DNA of 64,000 nt from assembly GCF_003438995.1 (NCBI RefSeq), contig NZ_QSUN01000002.1, positions 248,001 to 312,000 on the forward strand, in the 5' to 3' direction. This document shows positions 39,560 through 49,336 of the stretch, piece after piece (the first letter of the stretch is position 1; the number at the start of each line of letters is the position of its first letter). The translations under genes were made by a program, and so were the position numbers. Below the pieces are notes generated by a model. The model ran no database searches. It was not told the origin of the DNA and saw only the letters and a program-made list of their open reading frames with translations. The DNA is from Bacteroides sp. OM05-12. GTDB taxonomy: Bacteria > Bacteroidota > Bacteroidia > Bacteroidales > Bacteroidaceae.

Positions 39560-41788
39560 ATGAAGAAACTTCTTGTAATTAGTTTGTTGGTGATGATTGG
39601 CGTGTCTGCTTTAGGTAGTGGGCATGCCAATGTCGTTTGGAATACTCCCAGTCGCAATTCTTCCGAATCAATGCCTTGCGGAGGCGGTGATATCGGGATG
39701 AATGTGTGGGTGGAGAATGGTGATATACTCTTTTACTTGAGTAGGAGCGGTACTTTTGATGAACATAATTGTTTGTTGAAGCAAGGCCGTGTTCGTCTCC
39801 GTCTCTTCCCGAATCCTTTTTCGAGTGCAGTCGATTTTCGTCAGGAGTTGAAGCTCAACGATGGATATGTCGAGATTTCCGCCGGAGGAACTACTGTGCA
39901 GCTTTGGGCAGACGTGTTTCGTCCGGTTGTGCATTTGGATATTGATAGCAGGCAGCCTGTAGAAGCCGAATTATTCTATGAGAATTGGCGTTATCAGGAT
40001 AGGGCTGTACGTAAAGGGGAGGGACAACAAAACTCTTATAAATGGGCAACACCCAAAAATCAGGTGACTACTGCCGATTCGGTTTATATAAAAGATAATG
40101 CGGTTACGTTTTATCATCATAATCCGGAGAAAACAGTATTCGATGTTGCTGTGTCTCAACAAGGACTGGAGGGAGTGAAGTCTCGTATGATGAATCCTTT
40201 GGAGAATTTGATTTCCGGAGGCAGAATGTGGTCGGACAACTTTTCGTTTACCGGAGTACAGGATAGTGTTTATGCCGGAACTGATTATCGTAGCTGGTGT
40301 TTTAAAACGCGGGAACCAATCAAGAAGCAGCATGTGACAATCGCTTTGCATACTCTTCAAACGCCTTCCGTCGATGAATGGGAGGTTGGCTTGAACCGAA
40401 CCATATCTTCTATATCCTTACAGAAAGATAAAAAGAATACCCGTCGATGGTGGAATGAATTCTGGCAACGCAGCTTTATCGTTGGAGAAGGGGAATCGGA
40501 GAATATAACGCGTAACTATACTTTATTCCGGTATATGCTGGGATGTAATGCTTATGGGATGTATCCGACAAAGTTCAACGGTGGTCTTTTTACTTTCGAT
40601 CCATGCTTTGTCGATGAAAAGCAGTCTTTCACTCCCGATTATCGTAAATGGGGCGGGGGGACGATGACTGCGCAAAACCAACGTCTGGTGTATTGGCCGA
40701 TGCTGAAAAGCGGAGACTTTGATATGATGCTTTCCCAGTTTGATTGCTATCACCGTATGTTACCTAATGCCGAGTTAAGAAGTTTAGTGTATTGGCAGCA
40801 TGCCGGAGCCTGTTTTGCCGAACAGTTGGAGAACTTCGGCTTGCCGAATCCTGCCGAATATGGATTCAAACGTCCTGACTATTTCGATAAAGGAGTAGAA
40901 TATAATGCATGGTTGGAATATGAATGGGACACTGTGCTGGAGTTCTGCCAGATGATTTTGGAGACAAAGATTTATGCCGGTGCCGATATTGATAAATACC
41001 TTCCTCTGATAGAGAGTGTACTTACTTTCTTTGATGAACATTACCGGTATAGGGCGGCTCGCAGAGGAAGCAAAGTCTTGGATGGAGACGGACATCTGAT
41101 CCTATTTCCGGGTTCTGCCTGTGAAACTTATAAGATGACAAATAATGCGGCCAGTACTATTGCTGCCCTGCGTACGGTTTTGGAAACGTATGGAGATAAG
41201 CCGGATATGTTGAATACCATTCCGCCTGTTCCTTTGCGTATAGTGGACGGAAAAGAGATGATTGCTCCTGCCAAGACTTGGGAGCGTATAAACAACGTAG
41301 AAACGCCTCAACTTTATCCGGTATTCCCATGGCGCATGTATGGCGTGGGAAGAGAAGGGATGGGGGTAGCCCGTAATACTTATTTATATGATCCGGATGC
41401 TTTAAAGTTTCGTACACATACAGGCTGGAAACAAGATAATATCTGGGCGGCATGTTTGGGCTTGACGGATGAAGCCCGTCGTTTGTCTCTTTTGAAGTTG
41501 GCGGACGGCCCTCATCGCTTTCCTGCATTTTGGGGACCGGGTTATGATTGGACACCAGACCATAATTGGGGAGGTAGCGGCATGATTGGTTTGCAGGAAA
41601 TGCTTTTGCAGACGAAAGGTGAGAAAATATACCTTTTCCCTGCATGGCCGAAAGAGTGGAATGTGCATTTCAAGTTGCATGCTCCCGGAAAGACCACTGT
41701 GGAAGCGGAATTGAAGGATGGAAAAATAGTGCGGCTTGTTGTCTTACCTTCCAATCGCCGGAAAGATGTTGAATTAATGATAAATTAA
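39560..41788 (+). CDS. DUF5703-type glycosidase, probable GH139 2-O-methyl-alpha-L-fucosidase (BT0984-like)
   Basis: I chose the ATG at 39560 because it opens the signal peptide MKKLLVISLLVMIGVSALG. The 742-residue product opens with NVVWNTPSRNSSESMPCGGG and NGDILFYLSRSGTFDEHN, a GH95-like beta-sandwich, followed by a helical (alpha/alpha)6-like region (about 280-680; NYTLFRYMLGCNAYG, PTKFNGGLFTFDP, NAWLEYEWDTVLEFCQMI) and a short C-terminal beta domain. By position between the esterase and a GH2, and by fold, it corresponds to the RG-II enzyme that removes 2-O-Me-fucose from chain B. The family number is recalled, not computed; a relative of GH95 with a different target remains possible. Confidence 0.75.
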   Translation: MKKLLVISLLVMIGVSALGSGHANVVWNTPSRNSSESMPCGGGDIGMNVWVENGDILFYLSRSGTFDEHNCLLKQGRVRLRLFPNPFSSAVDFRQELKLNDGYVEISAGGTTVQLWADVFRPVVHLDIDSRQPVEAELFYENWRYQDRAVRKGEGQQNSYKWATPKNQVTTADSVYIKDNAVTFYHHNPEKTVFDVAVSQQGLEGVKSRMMNPLENLISGGRMWSDNFSFTGVQDSVYAGTDYRSWCFKTREPIKKQHVTIALHTLQTPSVDEWEVGLNRTISSISLQKDKKNTRRWWNEFWQRSFIVGEGESENITRNYTLFRYMLGCNAYGMYPTKFNGGLFTFDPCFVDEKQSFTPDYRKWGGGTMTAQNQRLVYWPMLKSGDFDMMLSQFDCYHRMLPNAELRSLVYWQHAGACFAEQLENFGLPNPAEYGFKRPDYFDKGVEYNAWLEYEWDTVLEFCQMILETKIYAGADIDKYLPLIESVLTFFDEHYRYRAARRGSKVLDGDGHLILFPGSACETYKMTNNAASTIAALRTVLETYGDKPDMLNTIPPVPLRIVDGKEMIAPAKTWERINNVETPQLYPVFPWRMYGVGREGMGVARNTYLYDPDALKFRTHTGWKQDNIWAACLGLTDEARRLSLLKLADGPHRFPAFWGPGYDWTPDHNWGGSGMIGLQEMLLQTKGEKIYLFPAWPKEWNVHFKLHAPGKTTVEAELKDGKIVRLVVLPSNRRKDVELMIN

Positions 41789-41792
41789 AAAA

Positions 41793-44435
41793 ATGAGTAT
41801 ATCCATGAAGAATGTATTATTTCTCCTGACGCTTTTATTGTTCCCTTCATTGATGCATGGTGTGGAAAGTTACCGGCCGGAGATTTCCGTTGCAGGTTTT
41901 ATTCCGTTGCAGGGAAGTGGACGGCAGATTTATAATTTCAATCCCGGGTGGCGTTATTATAAAGGTGATGTACAAGGAGCTGAAAGTGTTTCTTTTGATG
42001 ATTCCGCTTGGGAAATCGTATCCACTCCCCATACGGTGGAATTGATGCCGGCCGAAGCCAGTGGTTGCCGTAACTATCAGGGAATTGTCTGGTATCGTAA
42101 GCGTTTTGTCATTCCCGCTGAGACCAAAGGACAAAATGTTTCGATTCATTTTGAAGCTGTTATGGGGAAGCAAAGTGTTTATTTGAATGGCAAGTTGGTA
42201 AAAGAGCATTTGGGAGGATACTTACCTTTTAGTATAAATCTGACCGAGAACGGCGTGCATGCCGGAGATTCATGCTTAATAGCCGTATTGGCGGATAACA
42301 GTGATGATAAAACTTTTCCTCCCGGTAAACGCCAATATACATTGGATTTTGCTTATCATGGCGGTATCTACCGGGATGTATGGATGATTGCCAAGTCTGC
42401 GGTTGTCATTACTGATGCGGTTGAATCCGGTAGAGTTGCCGGTGGAGGGGTTTTTGTGCATTATGATAAAATCAGTGAGAAGAGTGCGGAAGTATACGTA
42501 GATACGGAAGTAAGAAATGATGGTTCCGGAATGCGGAATGTATCAGTGGAAACGGCTTTTACCGATGCCGGGGGGAAGTTGATTAAACAAATATCCGGTA
42601 GTGTCACTCTAAAAGCGGGTGAGACAAGAACTGTAAAGCAGAAGTTGGTTGTAAATAAGCCACAACTGTGGTCGCCGGATTCTCCTTATTTATATCGGGT
42701 GGAATCGAGGGTTAAAGAAAAAGGTAAATATATAGACGGGGGGATAACCCGTGTGGGTATCCGTAAGGCTGAATTTAAAGGAAAAGATGGCTTTTGGCTG
42801 AATGGAAAACCTTTCGGGCAGTTGATCGGTGCCAATCGTCATCAGGATTTTGCTTATGTGGGCAATGCGCTTCCTAATTCGGGGCATTGGAGAGATGCAA
42901 AGAAGCTCCGGGATGCGGGTTGCCGTATTATTCGTGTGGCTCATTATCCGCAGGACCCTTCGTTTATGGATGCTTGCGATGAGTTGGGGATGTTTGTTAT
43001 CGTAGCTACTCCCGGATGGCAATATTGGAATAAAGATCCGGAATTTGCGCTGCTTGTGCACGAAAATACCCGTCAGATTATCCGTCGGGATCGTAATCAC
43101 CCCTCTGTATTGATGTGGGAGCCTATTTTGAACGAAACCCGTTATCCTTTGGATTTTGCTTTGGAGGCTTTGCAGATAACCAAAGATGAGTATCCGTATC
43201 CGGGACGCCCGGTAGCGGCCGCCGACGTTCATTCCGCCGGAGTGAGAGAGAACTATGATGTGGTTTATGGCTGGCCCGGTGATGATGAGAAACCGGATGC
43301 ACCGGAACAATGTATATTTACCCGTGAATTTGGTGAAAATGTAGACGATTGGTATGCGCATAATAATAACAATCGCGCGAGTCGTAGTTGGGGCGAACGT
43401 CCGCTGTTGGTACAGTCTTTATCTTTGGCAAGAAGTTATGATGAACTATATCATACTACCGGAAAGTTCATCGGTGGAGCCCAGTGGCATCCGTTCGATC
43501 ATCAACGTGGCTATCATCCCGATCCCTATTGGGGAGGAATATTTGATGCTTTCCGTCAGCCCAAGTATGCTTATTATATGTTTAGAAGTCAGACTGCTGC
43601 GGACCTGAAGCATCCCTTGGCAGATTGCGGCCCGATGGTATATATTGCTCATGAAATGTCGCCGTTTTCTGATAAAGATGTAGTCATATTCAGTAATTGC
43701 GATTCCGTGCGTCTTTCTGTTTATGACGGTACAAAGAGTTGGACAAAACCGGTTGTGCATGCAAAAGGGCATCTGCCGAATGCGCCTGTCGTATTTGAGA
43801 ATGTATGGGACTTTTGGGAGGCTCGCGGTTATAGTTATACGGAGAAGAATTGGCAGAAGGTGAATTTTGTAGCAGAAGGAATCATAGATGGTAAAGTGGT
43901 TTGTACACAGAAAAAGATGCCTTCCCGTCGTTCAACTAAACTTCGCTTGTACGTGGATACACAGGGGCAGCCTTTAGTTGCTGATGGGTCGGATTTTATA
44001 GTGGTGGTAGCAGAGGTTACGGATGACAACGGCAATGTTCGTCGCTTGGCTAAAGAAAATATTGTTTTCACGGTAGAAGGGGAAGCTGAAATAATCGGTG
44101 ACGCTTCCATTAATGCAAATCCGCGGGCGGTAGAATTTGGTTCTGCACCTGTATTGATTCGCTCTACCCGCAAGGCCGGAAAGATTAAGGTCAAAGCTCG
44201 CGTGCAATTTGAAGGTACACATGCCCCCACTTCTGCCGAAATTGAATTTGAAAGTGTCCCGGCAATCCTTCCTTTCTGTTTCGTGGAACAGCAAAAAGCA
44301 ATAAATACTGAAATGGTGACGGGTGAGATGGATCGAACATCCAAACAACCGATCTTGTCGGAGGAGGAAAGATTAAAGTTATTATTGGAAGTGGAACGGC
44401 AACAAACGGAATTCGGAGTAAAATCAGAAGAATAA
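41793..44435 (+). CDS. GH2 exo-glycosidase (probable alpha-L-arabinopyranosidase, BT0983-like)
   Basis: The 880-residue product has a signal peptide; a second ATG four codons in (MKNVLFLLTLLLFPSLMHG) may be the true start. Order: GH2 jelly roll (about 45-200, PGKRQYTLDFAYHGGIYRDV), Ig domain, TIM barrel with acid/base Glu448 (WEPILNE) and nucleophile Glu512 (FTREFGEN), DUF4982-like and Ig-like C-terminal domains. It begins 5 bp after the DUF5703 gene and is last in the block. In the known locus this GH2 removes alpha-L-arabinopyranose of RG-II chain B; the assignment here is by gene order. The C-terminal 30 residues are charged and not conserved-looking. Confidence 0.83.
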   Translation: MSISMKNVLFLLTLLLFPSLMHGVESYRPEISVAGFIPLQGSGRQIYNFNPGWRYYKGDVQGAESVSFDDSAWEIVSTPHTVELMPAEASGCRNYQGIVWYRKRFVIPAETKGQNVSIHFEAVMGKQSVYLNGKLVKEHLGGYLPFSINLTENGVHAGDSCLIAVLADNSDDKTFPPGKRQYTLDFAYHGGIYRDVWMIAKSAVVITDAVESGRVAGGGVFVHYDKISEKSAEVYVDTEVRNDGSGMRNVSVETAFTDAGGKLIKQISGSVTLKAGETRTVKQKLVVNKPQLWSPDSPYLYRVESRVKEKGKYIDGGITRVGIRKAEFKGKDGFWLNGKPFGQLIGANRHQDFAYVGNALPNSGHWRDAKKLRDAGCRIIRVAHYPQDPSFMDACDELGMFVIVATPGWQYWNKDPEFALLVHENTRQIIRRDRNHPSVLMWEPILNETRYPLDFALEALQITKDEYPYPGRPVAAADVHSAGVRENYDVVYGWPGDDEKPDAPEQCIFTREFGENVDDWYAHNNNNRASRSWGERPLLVQSLSLARSYDELYHTTGKFIGGAQWHPFDHQRGYHPDPYWGGIFDAFRQPKYAYYMFRSQTAADLKHPLADCGPMVYIAHEMSPFSDKDVVIFSNCDSVRLSVYDGTKSWTKPVVHAKGHLPNAPVVFENVWDFWEARGYSYTEKNWQKVNFVAEGIIDGKVVCTQKKMPSRRSTKLRLYVDTQGQPLVADGSDFIVVVAEVTDDNGNVRRLAKENIVFTVEGEAEIIGDASINANPRAVEFGSAPVLIRSTRKAGKIKVKARVQFEGTHAPTSAEIEFESVPAILPFCFVEQQKAINTEMVTGEMDRTSKQPILSEEERLKLLLEVERQQTEFGVKSEE

Positions 44436-44445
44436 ATAATGCAGG

Positions 44446-44525
44446 GACAAGTACGGATAAGGATTCGCCTTTGGGTGAGTATTGAATTCTTTCTTGATGA
44501 TTAACCGGATTCGTCCGTACTTGTC
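44446..44525 (+). repeat. Inverted repeat after the GH2 gene
   Basis: GACAAGTACGGA (44446-44457) and TCCGTACTTGTC (44514-44525) are perfect 12-bp inverted copies separated by 56 nt. It would form a large stem-loop 10 nt after the GH2 stop. Confidence 0.7.
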
Positions 44526-44530
44526 TCCCG

Positions 44531-44596
44531 AAAGACGTAGGGTATCCTACCGGAAGACGTAGTGCGTCAAGCATGAAGATGTAGGGTGTTTTTATA
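44531..44596 (+). repeat. Three-copy 22-bp tandem array
   Basis: The decamer RAAGAYGTAG begins at 44531 (AAAGACGTAG), 44553 (GAAGACGTAG) and 44575 (GAAGATGTAG), exactly 22 bp apart. The last copy runs into GGGTGTTTTTATA. Unit 1 contains a small hairpin GTAGG/CCTAC. Confidence 0.75.
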
Positions 44597-44611
44597 TACC
44601 ATGCAAAAAGC

Positions 44612-44718
44612 GCGACAAATTTTCAGCACACATAAGGGCGAGTGATGTCACAAGTTTTCTATTTTGGGGCTTTTTGAAAGATAAAGTGCTGATAGTGAGC
44701 TCCGCGACAAATTTTCAG
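44612..44718 (+). promoter_or_regulatory. Pair of 15-bp direct repeats upstream of the HTCS gene
   Basis: GCGACAAATTTTCAG occurs identically at 44612-44626 and 44704-44718, start-to-start 92 bp, about 150-260 bp before the HTCS start. The spacing of nearly nine helical turns and the placement fit a regulator binding the same DNA face twice, but no factor is known for it. Confidence 0.5.
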
Positions 44719-44831
44719 TAGGGGGTATAAAAACATGATAGTATTGTTGATAAAGAAAACTATATCTTTTAAAAATGGCTTTAAAAACAAATATATTGCA
44801 GGGAAAAAACAGATATATTACAAACTTTTAC

Positions 44832-44839
44832 TACCTTTG
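44832..44839 (+). promoter_or_regulatory. -7 promoter element of the HTCS gene
   Basis: TACCTTTG is a perfect TAnnTTTG, 29 bp before the HTCS start codon. No TTTG box at 19-21 bp was seen. Confidence 0.5.
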
Positions 44840-44868
44840 AAAAAGATAATTTTATAATGCATTTATAA

Positions 44869-47800
44869 ATGAGACGACTCTTATTTTTAATACTATTACT
44901 TCTTTATATTTATCCCTCTATTTTTGCTTATCCCAATATGATTGTGGAGCATTATACTGTTGACCAGGGATTACCGAACAACATTGTGAATTGTACCTTG
45001 AAAGGGAAAGATGGGTTTATATGGTTTGGTACATGGTATGGTCTGTGTTGCTTTGACGGTGTAAAAATGAAAACCTATAATAATAGGGACGGCTATTATT
45101 CGGATATTCCTCCACGTAAGATACAGCGTATTGTTGAAGATAAAAATGGTTTCCTTTGGATAAAGACGATTGATCGTAAACTTTATGTCTTCGATAAAGT
45201 GCATGAGAATTTCCATGCCGTATATGACGATATGAAGGAATATCTGGAAAACATCCAGGTTATTAAAGTTCAGAATACAAGAAACGGGGAAATTCTTTTA
45301 TTGACAAAAGATAAAAGTCTTTTGCTTGCTTCTACGGATAAGGACGGGAAGATAACGATTCGTCCTCTGCATGATTCCCGGGCAGATGTTAACGTCTATG
45401 ATATGCGTTTGAAGCATAATGTCTTTTGTGAGACGGAAGAATATCTGACATGGATAGGACTTGACTATAAGATACTTTCATACGATAAAGGCAAAGCACT
45501 GCAATCCAAACCGGTTGATTTCATTCGGAAGAAAATAATGGCGACTGAAGATGATTTATTTACATGTGCCTTTGGTGCGGATAAGTTATTGTGGTTGGGC
45601 GATAAGAATGGACATTTTTATAGCATTGATCCTCAAAGTGGTTTAGTAAATAAGTATGTTCTTCCTGAAATAACGCATGCGATAAAGAACTTATTGGTAA
45701 CAGAATCCGGGATGGTTTATTTGAGTGTAGCGGGGCAGGGAGTCTATGAATATAATTTAGGTTATAAACAATTACAGAAACTTACATTATCTGTGCCGGA
45801 AGTTGATGTTACACACTCCTTTGTCGATAAGTATGATAAGATTTGGTTTGTATTAGGTGAGAGAGGTGTAATCTATTATGATCCGTTGAATAAAAACAAC
45901 CAATATTACTCTTTTCCTAAGGGAGCTAATATCTGTGAGTTTGGGGTACAAGATGCCGGTGAACAAGGCATTTTCTTTTTGACTCCGGGGGGAGAAGTTT
46001 TAATATTCGACAGGGAAACATTGGCGATGAGCCGCTTAAATCAATTAAAGCAATTTTCCGAGGATCAGTCGAATATGTTATTCTTTGGTCTATTATTGGA
46101 TAAGGATGGAATACTTTGGCTTTCTTCCACTACCTTAGGGGTATACCGTGTGAACTTTCCGAAGAAACAGTTCCGTTTATTTGACCCGCGTTCTTTTTCC
46201 AATTCTCAACAGGGTGGTAATGCCTCTTCCAGCGGGATAAGAGCGTTGTTCCAAGCAAAAAATGGCGATATATGGGTGGGAACCCGTTGGCAGGATTTAT
46301 ATCGGTTGGATAAGAATGGTCAGCTTAAACAGATCTTTTCTACCAATAATTTTAAGTTCGGAAGTGTCTATCATATCATGGAGGATAATAAAGGAAATCT
46401 TTGGTTTTCTACGAAAGGAGATGGGCTTGTGAAAGCGGAACCCGATATTAATTCACCGGATGGTCTTAAATTTACTCGATATAAGAATGAACCTAATAAT
46501 CCTTCTTCCATTAGTAGTAATGACGTGTATTTTACCTTTCAGGACAGTAAAGGCAGAATATGGATAGGCTTGTTGGGAGGTGGTCTGAATTTACTTCAAG
46601 AGGAATCGAGTGGCGTTGTATTTATTCATAAGCATAATGGTCTGAAACGTTATCCACCTTACGGACTATACATGGAAGTACGTAATATGGTTGAAGATGA
46701 AGAGGGAAGGATATGGGTTGGAACAATGGATGGTTTGATGTCTTTTGATAGTAATTTTTCTGCTCCCGATGAAATAGTCTTTGAGACATACAGAAAGGAA
46801 AGTGCGAGTTCAAATGTTGCGGATAATGATATTTATGTGCTTTTTAAAGATGCCTCGTCTCAAATTTGGGTAAGTGTTTTTGGAGGCGGATTAAATAAAT
46901 TGATAAGATATGATAAAGAAACGCATAAGCCTATATTTAAATCTTATGGTATTCGGGAAGGACTGAATAATGACGTTGTGATGTCTATTGTGGAAGACAA
47001 CGAAAATAACCTGTGGTTTGCCACTGAAAGTGGATTATCTCGTTTCAACAAAGAAACAGAACATTTCCGTAACTATGATAAATATGATGGATTGTTTAAT
47101 GTCAAGATGGAAGAATGCAGTGCCTTGCGGACATTGGACGGAGATTTGTGGCTGGGTTGTAAACAGGGCATTCTTATTTTCTCACCGGATAGGCTGGAAA
47201 CATTGGATTGTAATTATAAGACTTATATTGTTGACTTTCGTGTTTCTAATAAGGATCTCCGCAGTTTTGTAGATAATCCCATCATAACAAAGTCCATTAA
47301 GTATGTAGATTCGATAACATTGAATTATAATCAATCGATGTTTACCATTGAATTTGCCGCCTTGAATTTTAGTAATCAGAATCGTGTCTCCTATGAATAT
47401 ATATTGGAAGGATACGAAAAGGAGTGGCATTATAATGGTAAGAACCGTATTGCCTCTTATACAAATGTTCCTCCGGGAGACTACGTATTTAAAGTAAGAA
47501 CGATTGATGAAGCTAGCCCGGATCAGGTTTCGGAAACTATATTGTCTATTTTCATTTTACCTCCTTGGTGGCTGAGTTGGTGGGCTTATACAATATATGC
47601 CATTTTAGGTGTGGTATTGCTTGTGGTCGGAATAAGGCTGTCTCTATTGATGATCAGAATGAAGAATGATGTTTATATTGAACAAAAGCTTTCGGAATTG
47701 AAGATCAAGTTCTTTACTAATATCTCCCATGAACTTCGTACCCCGTTGACGTTGATAAAAGGACCGATACAAGAACTGAAAGAGAAAGAAGATTTATCTC

Positions 47801-49275
47801 CCAAGGGTATCCAGTATGTAGAGTTGATGGAGAGGAATACGGATCAGATGTTGCAGTTGGTGAACCAAATTTTGGATTTTAGAAAGATACAGAATGGTAA
47901 GATGCGTCTGCATATATCTCAAATCAATCTGAATGAAATGCTTGATTCTTTTGAAAAAGAATTTAGAATCCTTTCGGAAGAAAATGAAATCAGTTATTCT
48001 TTTCAGATTCCTGATGAAACAATTCTCTTGTGGGCGGATAAGGAAAAATTAGGAATCGTGATTCGGAATGTAATCTCGAATGCATTTAAATTTACTCCTT
48101 CCGGGGGGAGTATTTTTGTCTCGGCAGGAGTTTCGGAGGATAGAAAAGGCTATTTCATCCGGATAGAAGATACGGGCGTCGGTATTCCTCAAAATAAAAT
48201 ATCGGAAATATTCGAACGCTTTTCACAGGGAACAAATGCTCAGAATGCGTATTATCAAGGTACAGGAATTGGATTGGCTTTATCTAAAGAAATTATAATT
48301 CTACATCATGGAGTTATTAAAGCAGAGAACCTGCAACCTCATGGAGCTGCGTTTACAATTGAATTAAAGCAAGGTAAAGAGCATTATAAGCCGGGTGAAG
48401 TCGATTTCTATTTGAGTGAAGAAAATGTGGAAGATAAGACATTGTCGGAAAGAAAAGGAACGACGACGGATAGTGAAGAAGAACAGGAAGCGGTTGATTC
48501 TTCATTGCCCAGTTTGTTATTAGTCGAGGATAATAAAGATTTAGGAAAACTGATAAAATTGCAACTGGAAGATAAGTTTAATGTATATCTTGCAAACAAT
48601 GGTGTGGAGGGTCTGAAGAAGGTACATTTATATCATCCTGATATTGTAGTTACAGATCAGATGATGCCGGAAATGGATGGAATAGAAATGTTGCAATGTA
48701 TTCGTAAAGACTTCCAGATAAGTCATATCCCTGTGATTATATTAACGGCAAAAAGTAATGATGAATCTAAGACCAGAGCCATTAGCATGGGAGCAAATGC
48801 ATATATTACCAAGCCTTTTAGTAAGGAGTATTTGCTTGCGCGTGTTGAGCAGTTATTGAATGAGCGGAAGATATTCCGTGAAAAGATGTGGCAACAAACG
48901 GATGAGCAGGATGAAAATAACTATGAACAATATCTGGTAAAGAAAGATGTTCAGTTATTGGAAAAGATTCATCAGGTGATTGAGGAAAATCTGGATAATA
49001 GTGACTTTAATATTGATACGATTGCTGCCAATATAGGTTTAAGCCGTTCTGCATTCTTTAAAAAGTTAAAGAGTTTAACCGGACTTGCTCCTGTGGATCT
49101 GGTAAAAGAAATTCGCTTGAATAAGTCTGTTGAGCTAATTAAAAATACGAGCTTGAGTATCTCGGAGATTGCTTTTGCCGTAGGTTTTAAAGATTCCGGT
49201 TATTATGGAAAATGTTTCCGTAAGAAATACAACCAAACGCCAAGGGAGTATATGAATGAGTGGAGGAAAGTTTAG
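44869..49275 (+). CDS. Hybrid two-component system sensor/regulator (HTCS)
   Basis: The 1468-residue product packs a whole two-component pathway. A signal peptide is followed by a periplasmic double seven-bladed propeller (about 25-760; repeated 'D..G.IWIGT' strands such as KDGFIWFGTWYGL and DSKGRIWIGLLGGGLN), a Y_Y_Y Ig domain (about 815-895), one membrane helix (about 905-930), HisKA with phospho-acceptor His954 (FTNISHELRTPL), HATPase with NVISNAFKFTPSGG and GTGIGLALS, a receiver with Asp1263 (VTDQMMPEMDG) and a C-terminal AraC-type double HTH (about 1365-1468). It would sense an RG-II or pectin fragment in the periplasm and activate the neighbouring enzyme operons. All catalytic residues are present. 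Confidence 0.97.
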   Translation: MRRLLFLILLLLYIYPSIFAYPNMIVEHYTVDQGLPNNIVNCTLKGKDGFIWFGTWYGLCCFDGVKMKTYNNRDGYYSDIPPRKIQRIVEDKNGFLWIKTIDRKLYVFDKVHENFHAVYDDMKEYLENIQVIKVQNTRNGEILLLTKDKSLLLASTDKDGKITIRPLHDSRADVNVYDMRLKHNVFCETEEYLTWIGLDYKILSYDKGKALQSKPVDFIRKKIMATEDDLFTCAFGADKLLWLGDKNGHFYSIDPQSGLVNKYVLPEITHAIKNLLVTESGMVYLSVAGQGVYEYNLGYKQLQKLTLSVPEVDVTHSFVDKYDKIWFVLGERGVIYYDPLNKNNQYYSFPKGANICEFGVQDAGEQGIFFLTPGGEVLIFDRETLAMSRLNQLKQFSEDQSNMLFFGLLLDKDGILWLSSTTLGVYRVNFPKKQFRLFDPRSFSNSQQGGNASSSGIRALFQAKNGDIWVGTRWQDLYRLDKNGQLKQIFSTNNFKFGSVYHIMEDNKGNLWFSTKGDGLVKAEPDINSPDGLKFTRYKNEPNNPSSISSNDVYFTFQDSKGRIWIGLLGGGLNLLQEESSGVVFIHKHNGLKRYPPYGLYMEVRNMVEDEEGRIWVGTMDGLMSFDSNFSAPDEIVFETYRKESASSNVADNDIYVLFKDASSQIWVSVFGGGLNKLIRYDKETHKPIFKSYGIREGLNNDVVMSIVEDNENNLWFATESGLSRFNKETEHFRNYDKYDGLFNVKMEECSALRTLDGDLWLGCKQGILIFSPDRLETLDCNYKTYIVDFRVSNKDLRSFVDNPIITKSIKYVDSITLNYNQSMFTIEFAALNFSNQNRVSYEYILEGYEKEWHYNGKNRIASYTNVPPGDYVFKVRTIDEASPDQVSETILSIFILPPWWLSWWAYTIYAILGVVLLVVGIRLSLLMIRMKNDVYIEQKLSELKIKFFTNISHELRTPLTLIKGPIQELKEKEDLSPKGIQYVELMERNTDQMLQLVNQILDFRKIQNGKMRLHISQINLNEMLDSFEKEFRILSEENEISYSFQIPDETILLWADKEKLGIVIRNVISNAFKFTPSGGSIFVSAGVSEDRKGYFIRIEDTGVGIPQNKISEIFERFSQGTNAQNAYYQGTGIGLALSKEIIILHHGVIKAENLQPHGAAFTIELKQGKEHYKPGEVDFYLSEENVEDKTLSERKGTTTDSEEEQEAVDSSLPSLLLVEDNKDLGKLIKLQLEDKFNVYLANNGVEGLKKVHLYHPDIVVTDQMMPEMDGIEMLQCIRKDFQISHIPVIILTAKSNDESKTRAISMGANAYITKPFSKEYLLARVEQLLNERKIFREKMWQQTDEQDENNYEQYLVKKDVQLLEKIHQVIEENLDNSDFNIDTIAANIGLSRSAFFKKLKSLTGLAPVDLVKEIRLNKSVELIKNTSLSISEIAFAVGFKDSGYYGKCFRKKYNQTPREYMNEWRKV

Positions 49276-49336
49276 GTGTTTAGGTTACAAAAGCCTTTCT
49301 TAATCGTCTTTTATTATAAATTTTGGAATAAATAAG

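Larger units (their letters stand above)
44436..44868. other. 433-bp intergenic region upstream of the HTCS gene
   Basis: No coding frame. From left to right it holds a 12-bp inverted repeat, a three-copy 22-bp array ending in TTTTTATA, a 15-bp direct repeat spaced by 92 bp, and the HTCS promoter. It therefore probably combines an operon terminator with a regulatory region. Confidence 0.7.
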
